DNA from: Caldithrix sp964598255
GTDB taxonomy: Bacteria > Calditrichota > Calditrichia > Calditrichales > Calditrichaceae
Assembly (NCBI GenBank): GCA_964598255.1
Contig: CAZRBA010000037.1
Location: 1-64,000, forward strand
Direction: 5' to 3'
Length of the DNA: 64,000 nucleotides
Part shown: piece after piece, positions 60,258 through 64,000 of the stretch
Numbering within the stretch: position 1 is the first letter of the stretch
Layout of the letters: each line of letters starts with the position of its first letter
Program-made: the position numbers and the translations under genes
The notes under the pieces: generated by a model
The model's input: the letters and a program-made list of their open reading frames with translations, nothing else
What the model was told of the DNA's origin: nothing
Databases searched by the model: none

Positions 60258-62111
60258 TTAATTTTCGGAAACCTTTATTCGGTCGCCCGGGCGAATACGA
60301 ACCGAATGCATATTATTCAATCGTTTTATTTTTTCGATGGTTAAACCATATTTTTTCGAAATATCCCAGAGAGTATCCCCCGTTTTTACGGTATAATAGG
60401 TAGCTTTGTCGTCTTGCGCTTTGGTTACGGTTTTAACAGGCCTTCCGATTTGATCGTTAACCCAGATAACTAAATTTTGTTTTGGATAAATATATTCGCC
60501 GTAACGCAAACCGTTCCAGGCACGTATTTTACTGGCACGTGTATGATATTTTTCGGCGATTTCGCCAATGGTATCTCCCGCCTTTACTTGATACACAACG
60601 CGTTTAGCGCCTGGGGCATGGCTGGCATAACTTTTGTGTCTGCGATGGCTATTGCGTTTCTTTCTGTATGAAGATCGCCTATTTCGCGAAGCGTAATAAT
60701 ATGCCTTATTTTGCGGAACCGGAATTAGCAAATAATGACCGGCACGAATTAAACTTCCTCTCAATTTGTTGATGGATTTTATTACCGACATGGATGTGTG
60801 GTATTTGCGTGCAATAGTCGAAAGCGTTTCACCCGATCGAATGCGATGACGTACCCAGGAGCGTTTTTTACTATCCGGAATTTTTGCGTAGCGTTCGACA
60901 AAACGATCTTTTTTGCCCTTGGGCAAATAAAGAGTAAAATTTTTGACGCCCGGAGGGGTAACCCAACGCAATACAGCAGGATTTATTTCACGAATATAGC
61001 TGTATGTGGTATCTACCAATTTGGCTATTACATTTAAATCCACCGCTTCGGATATATTAATGCTGTCTACTTGAATTGGTGGGTCTTTTTCCACATAAAA
61101 TCCGAACTTATTCGGATTTTTGGAAATGATAATCGCTGCCAAAAATGTGGGAATGTAATTTTTGGTTTGTCTGGGCAAACGCCTTAAACGCCAAAAGTTG
61201 CGCGTCCGGTAACGACGAATATTGTAATCGACTTTGCGCGGATTGCAATTGTATCCGGCCATGGCCAAATACCAATCACCAAAACGCTGATACAGGCTCT
61301 TTAAATGTTTGGCCGCCGCATGGGTCGATTTTATCACATCGCTACGCTCATCGAACCACCAGTTATGGCGTAATCCGTAATGACGTCCCGTTGACGAAAT
61401 AAATTGCCAAATCCCAACGGCACGGGCATAAGAGCGTGCGCGTGGTTGAAATCCGCTCTCAATCATGGCCAAATAGAACAAATCTTCCGGTACGCCTTCT
61501 TCTTTCAGAATATTTTTAATTAACGTCTCATACCGGCCGCTACGTTTAAGCCATTTAGTAAAAATGCGCCGTCCTTTGGTCTGAAAATATTTAATAGCCA
61601 GCCGTACTTTATTGTTGATCGTAATGGGAATAGGCCCGCTGCTGTCAATAACCGTTCCTTCTCCGTAAAGAACCGAATCGGGAAAATTCAATTCTTCAAA
61701 CTTGGCAATATCTTCCCGAACTTCTTCTGCTTCTTGTTCCGCCTGATTTTCCGGATAAAGCTGCTGATATTCCTGATCCATGTTACGAATTAATGTGTCG
61801 AACTCTGTCCAATAGGTTAATGTGTTCCGGTCTTCGTCGCTAAGTTCGGATAATTGTTCATAAGCCTGATCAAAATAAATCTGAGCGCCCATTGTATCTT
61901 GTTCGCTAAGCTTGCGTTGCGCATCCTGATAATAACTTTTCAGGGAATCCATGCGATTAATTAAATTTTCCGAAGCCCACAGGCTATCGGGTAGCGATTT
62001 GGGTAAAGGCCGTACCTGCGTGTACCGCACATGTCTTACCTGTTTTAATTGGCATGCGGTAAGGAGCAAAATGCTTAGTGTGATTAAAATCGATTTTAAC
62101 AATCGTTTCAT
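60258..62111 (-). CDS. MltD-like lytic transglycosylase with three LysM domains
   Basis: 617 residues, lipobox LTAC (Cys about 20). A helical region (about 50-140) is followed by the SLT domain (about 185-330), with catalytic Glu218 in FYLAMIESGFQPRARS, AVGIWQFISSTGRHYGL and MAGYNCNPRKVD. Three LysM modules follow (about 417-465, 503-550 and 567-615), each with the G-(D/E)-T motif (RSGETLSTIA, KAGDTIGEIA, KTGDTLWDIS). It cleaves glycan strands to anhydroMurNAc products from its membrane anchor. RBS AGGAAG, 17 nt after rfaE2. Confidence 0.93.
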   Translation of the reverse strand: MKRLLKSILITLSILLLTACQLKQVRHVRYTQVRPLPKSLPDSLWASENLINRMDSLKSYYQDAQRKLSEQDTMGAQIYFDQAYEQLSELSDEDRNTLTYWTEFDTLIRNMDQEYQQLYPENQAEQEAEEVREDIAKFEELNFPDSVLYGEGTVIDSSGPIPITINNKVRLAIKYFQTKGRRIFTKWLKRSGRYETLIKNILKEEGVPEDLFYLAMIESGFQPRARSYARAVGIWQFISSTGRHYGLRHNWWFDERSDVIKSTHAAAKHLKSLYQRFGDWYLAMAGYNCNPRKVDYNIRRYRTRNFWRLRRLPRQTKNYIPTFLAAIIISKNPNKFGFYVEKDPPIQVDSINISEAVDLNVIAKLVDTTYSYIREINPAVLRWVTPPGVKNFTLYLPKGKKDRFVERYAKIPDSKKRSWVRHRIRSGETLSTIARKYHTSMSVIKSINKLRGSLIRAGHYLLIPVPQNKAYYYASRNRRSSYRKKRNSHRRHKSYASHAPGAKRVVYQVKAGDTIGEIAEKYHTRASKIRAWNGLRYGEYIYPKQNLVIWVNDQIGRPVKTVTKAQDDKATYYTVKTGDTLWDISKKYGLTIEKIKRLNNMHSVRIRPGDRIKVSEN

Positions 62112-62128
62112 GCAAACTTCCTGTGTTC

Positions 62129-62608
62129 TTAAGGTGTTTCTTTAATCCTTTTAATAATGTTCGTTGTAGAACGCCCTTGAATGAGCGGGATGGTTAAAAC
62201 TTTTCCACCGCGCGATTCGACATACTCTCTTCCCACAATTTCATCCAGGCGGTAATCGCCGCCTTTAATAAGAATATCGGGTTTTACGCGCATAATCAAC
62301 TCCAAGGGCGTATCTTGTTCAAAAATACAAACAACATCCACCATCTCCAATCGTGACAAAATATACGCCCGATCTTCCTGAGGTACATAAGGCCGATCTT
62401 CTCCTTTTAAACGGCGCACCGAATCATCCGAATTTAATCCGACCACAAGAATATCCGCTTGTGCGGCCGCTTTTTCCAGATAAGCCACATGTCCTTTGTG
62501 CAAAATATCAAAACACCCGTTCGTAAAAGCGATGGTAATGGTTTTGTTAGCCCTGCGCAGCAGCGCGATGAAATTTCCTATCTGTGTAAAATCAATAATT
62601 TCATGCAT
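62129..62608 (-). CDS. rfaE2: D-glycero-beta-D-manno-heptose 1-phosphate adenylyltransferase
   Basis: 159 residues. The nucleotidyltransferase motif FTNGCFDILHKGHVAYL includes HxGH-like HKGH. Then LVVGLNSDDSVRRLKGEDRP, MVDVVCIFEQDTPLELI, DILIKGGDYRLDEIVGRE and IPLIQGRSTTNII close the domain. It makes ADP-heptose for lipopolysaccharide core. The gene overlaps rfaE1 by 8 nt; in E. coli both activities are on one protein, HldE. Confidence 0.93.
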   Translation of the reverse strand: MHEIIDFTQIGNFIALLRRANKTITIAFTNGCFDILHKGHVAYLEKAAAQADILVVGLNSDDSVRRLKGEDRPYVPQEDRAYILSRLEMVDVVCIFEQDTPLELIMRVKPDILIKGGDYRLDEIVGREYVESRGGKVLTIPLIQGRSTTNIIKRIKETP

Positions 62609-63608
62609 CGGTTAACGAATGATTTTTTAATATAACTTCTGTTAATGCTTCTTTTTTTACCGGAACAATACCCACTTCTTCGCAAACCAAACCTGCGGCA
62701 AAATTGGCAATAGTGGCCGCCTCTTTTAATGAAGCACCACCGGTCATAGCAGCAGTAAGTGTACTAATAACGGTATCACCGGCACCGGAAACATCGGCTA
62801 CGTTACGCGTACGGGTTGGGATGTGGTTTGCATCTCCGTTGGCTTCTATCAGAGACATGCCATTGCTTCCGCGCGTAATTAGAACAGCTTTGGCTTGCAA
62901 CTTTTTTAACAATTCTTCTCCTGCATTTTCCACTTCGGAATCGCTTTGAATGGGGCGGGCCAAAGCATGGCTTATTTCTTTTAAATTAGGTTTAAAGACG
63001 GTCACCCCTTTATATTCTAAAAAATTGTAAAATTTGGGATCTACCGTTACCAATTTGTGGCTTGCCTTTGCCTTTTGTACAATATGGCGAATCAGATCTG
63101 CAGAAAGAACCCCTTTGTTGTAATCTTCCAAAATAACGGCGTCAGCTTCGTTTAAAAGGGCGTCGAAACGTTCGGTTAGCAAACGCTTAATCTGCGCATT
63201 ATTATAGCGAATCTTTTCCCGATCTACTCGCGCAATATGTTGATTATCGCCAATGATGCGGGTCTTTACCGTTGTGGAAACTTCATTTTGCAGTACAATA
63301 CCTTCGCAACTCATGCCATGTTCCCGTAAAAGCGTTACAAGTATTTCACCGGCACGATCGTTTCCGGCAAGGCCAATAGTAATGGGTTGACAACCAAGCG
63401 TTTTTAAGTTAAAAGAAACATTGGCCGCACCACCAAAGTGGTAGGTTTCTCGCTCGATTTCCACAACAGGGACCGGAGCTTCCGGTGAAATACGATTTAC
63501 AACCCCGCGTAAATATTCATCCAACATTAAATCGCCAACTACGATTATTTTTTTATTTTGAAACGACGAAAATATTTCGTGCAAACGTTGGGAACGAAAT
63601 CGGATCAT
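62601..63608 (-). CDS. rfaE1: D-glycero-beta-D-manno-heptose-7-phosphate kinase
   Basis: 335 residues, PfkB/ribokinase family. KIIVVGDLMLDEYLRGVVNR, the G-G-rich FGGAANVSFNLKTLG, AVILEDYNKGVLS, VDPKFYNFLEYKGVTVFKPN, VLITRGSNGMSLI and the anion hole with catalytic Asp DVSGAGDTVIS are all typical of HldE N-domain kinases. It phosphorylates heptose 7-phosphate at C1. It is the first gene of the rfaE1-rfaE2-mltD set. Confidence 0.93.
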   Translation of the reverse strand: MIRFRSQRLHEIFSSFQNKKIIVVGDLMLDEYLRGVVNRISPEAPVPVVEIERETYHFGGAANVSFNLKTLGCQPITIGLAGNDRAGEILVTLLREHGMSCEGIVLQNEVSTTVKTRIIGDNQHIARVDREKIRYNNAQIKRLLTERFDALLNEADAVILEDYNKGVLSADLIRHIVQKAKASHKLVTVDPKFYNFLEYKGVTVFKPNLKEISHALARPIQSDSEVENAGEELLKKLQAKAVLITRGSNGMSLIEANGDANHIPTRTRNVADVSGAGDTVISTLTAAMTGGASLKEAATIANFAAGLVCEEVGIVPVKKEALTEVILKNHSLTDA

Positions 63609-63725
63609 ACCATTTGCCCTTAACGTAAAAAAACCGTTTTGTTATCTGACAACCATCCTATTGCAAGACCATAATTTAAGCTAATAAATTTATGAAAAAA
63701 CAAAGCATTAAGCAAAATTGATCGT

Positions 63726-64000
63726 TTACGGTTCATAGGGTATTATCAAAGTAAAAGTCGTGCCTTCGCCCCATGTCGATTGCACGTCAAAACGCACGCC
63801 ATAAGGTTCCAAAAGCATTTTAACCATGGAAAGTCCCAAGCCCGACCCGCTCGGAAGTTTATCGTTTTGGGTATCTGCTTCGGTGGGCGGCCGTTTGGTT
63901 GTGTAAAATGGATCGAATATTTTAGATATATTTTGCGCCTTGATGCCCTGCCCAGTATCTGAGATTTTTAGGTAAATGTAATGATCATCGAAATCGGTTG
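63726..64000 (-). CDS. Histidine kinase, C-terminal part
   Basis: The last 90 or so residues of a sensor kinase, running off the window. The HATPase boxes are LKISDTGQGIKAQN (G1), IFDPFYTTKRP (F box), SGSGLGLSMVK (G2) and GEGTTFTLIIP. Between the F and G2 boxes is a slightly longer loop (PPTEADTQNDKLP). The input domain and partner are outside the window. Confidence 0.9.
   Translation of the reverse strand, partial: TDFDDHYIYLKISDTGQGIKAQNISKIFDPFYTTKRPPTEADTQNDKLPSGSGLGLSMVKMLLEPYGVRFDVQSTWGEGTTFTLIIPYEP

Noticed and set aside
60531..60560. Second sigma-54 promoter (TGGCACG near 60533)
   Set aside because: It is within the mltD-like coding region, on the wrong strand, and lacks a -12 element.

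Overview
This is a 64 kb chromosomal window of moderate GC from a Gram-negative member of the FCB superphylum. Calditrichota-like is my best guess, inferred from protein content rather than a search. Supporting signs are two secreted proteins ending in the Por-type (T9SS) sorting domain with YPNPFNPST/TTT motifs, a GWxTD-domain protein, a 31-residue AURKAIP1/COX24-type protein, lipoproteins, LpoB, heptose genes rfaE1/rfaE2, and two tRNA-Pro genes whose upstream DNA fits the Bacteroidota-type promoter TTG-N20-TAnnTTTG. I see no insertion sequence, prophage, CRISPR array or rRNA.

Layout. 1-7.4 kb: the end of a secreted endonuclease I-like nuclease, two tRNA-Pro genes around a DPM1-like glycosyltransferase/pcm/YqaA operon, and a large secreted metalloprotease. 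7.6-15.8 kb: a DUF4404 protein, then a cluster that reads as peptidoglycan salvage (NamZ-type muramidase, tandem GT2, ROK-like sugar kinase, SpoIID/LytB protein, AmpG-like permease). 16-20 kb (minus): SpoIIE-type phosphatase, STAS antagonist and a GH13_18 sugar phosphorylase. 20.9-26.6 kb (minus): a PhnD-like binding protein, histidine kinase and NtrC-type regulator joined by 4-bp overlaps, followed by an M48 protease. 26.6-37 kb (plus): a good sigma-54 promoter with upstream direct repeats, then two CYTH-type proteins around an Mth938-like protein, a tripartite tricarboxylate transporter with TctC fused to TctB, DUF47-PiT, a phosphate-selective-type porin, a double lamin-tail lipoprotein and an SdiA-regulated-type propeller lipoprotein. 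I propose that the binding-protein/kinase/NtrC operon controls this apparent phosphate-handling island.

38.2-47 kb (minus): an envelope cluster with LpoB, a COG3014-type lipoprotein, four LPP20-like proteins, a YfaP-domain protein, a transglutaminase-like protein and a FecR protein; the last two share an 11-residue repeat. 47.4-56.9 kb (plus): two small lipoproteins, a PdxJ homologue lacking the catalytic residues, a GH2-like membrane protein, Smc and a GWxTD protein, closed by a terminator. 56.9-59.3 kb (minus): xseA, xseB, nadK. 59.3-63.6 kb (minus): rfaE1, rfaE2, an MltD-like transglycosylase, a zinc-ribbon/TPR membrane protein that seems to start at AUC, and the COX24-type protein. The window ends inside a histidine kinase.

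The least expected signals are the active-site-less PdxJ homologue, a dispersed hairpin family with the core GAT-NGCN-ATC, the sigma-54/phosphate island, the AUC start and the shared hendecad repeats.
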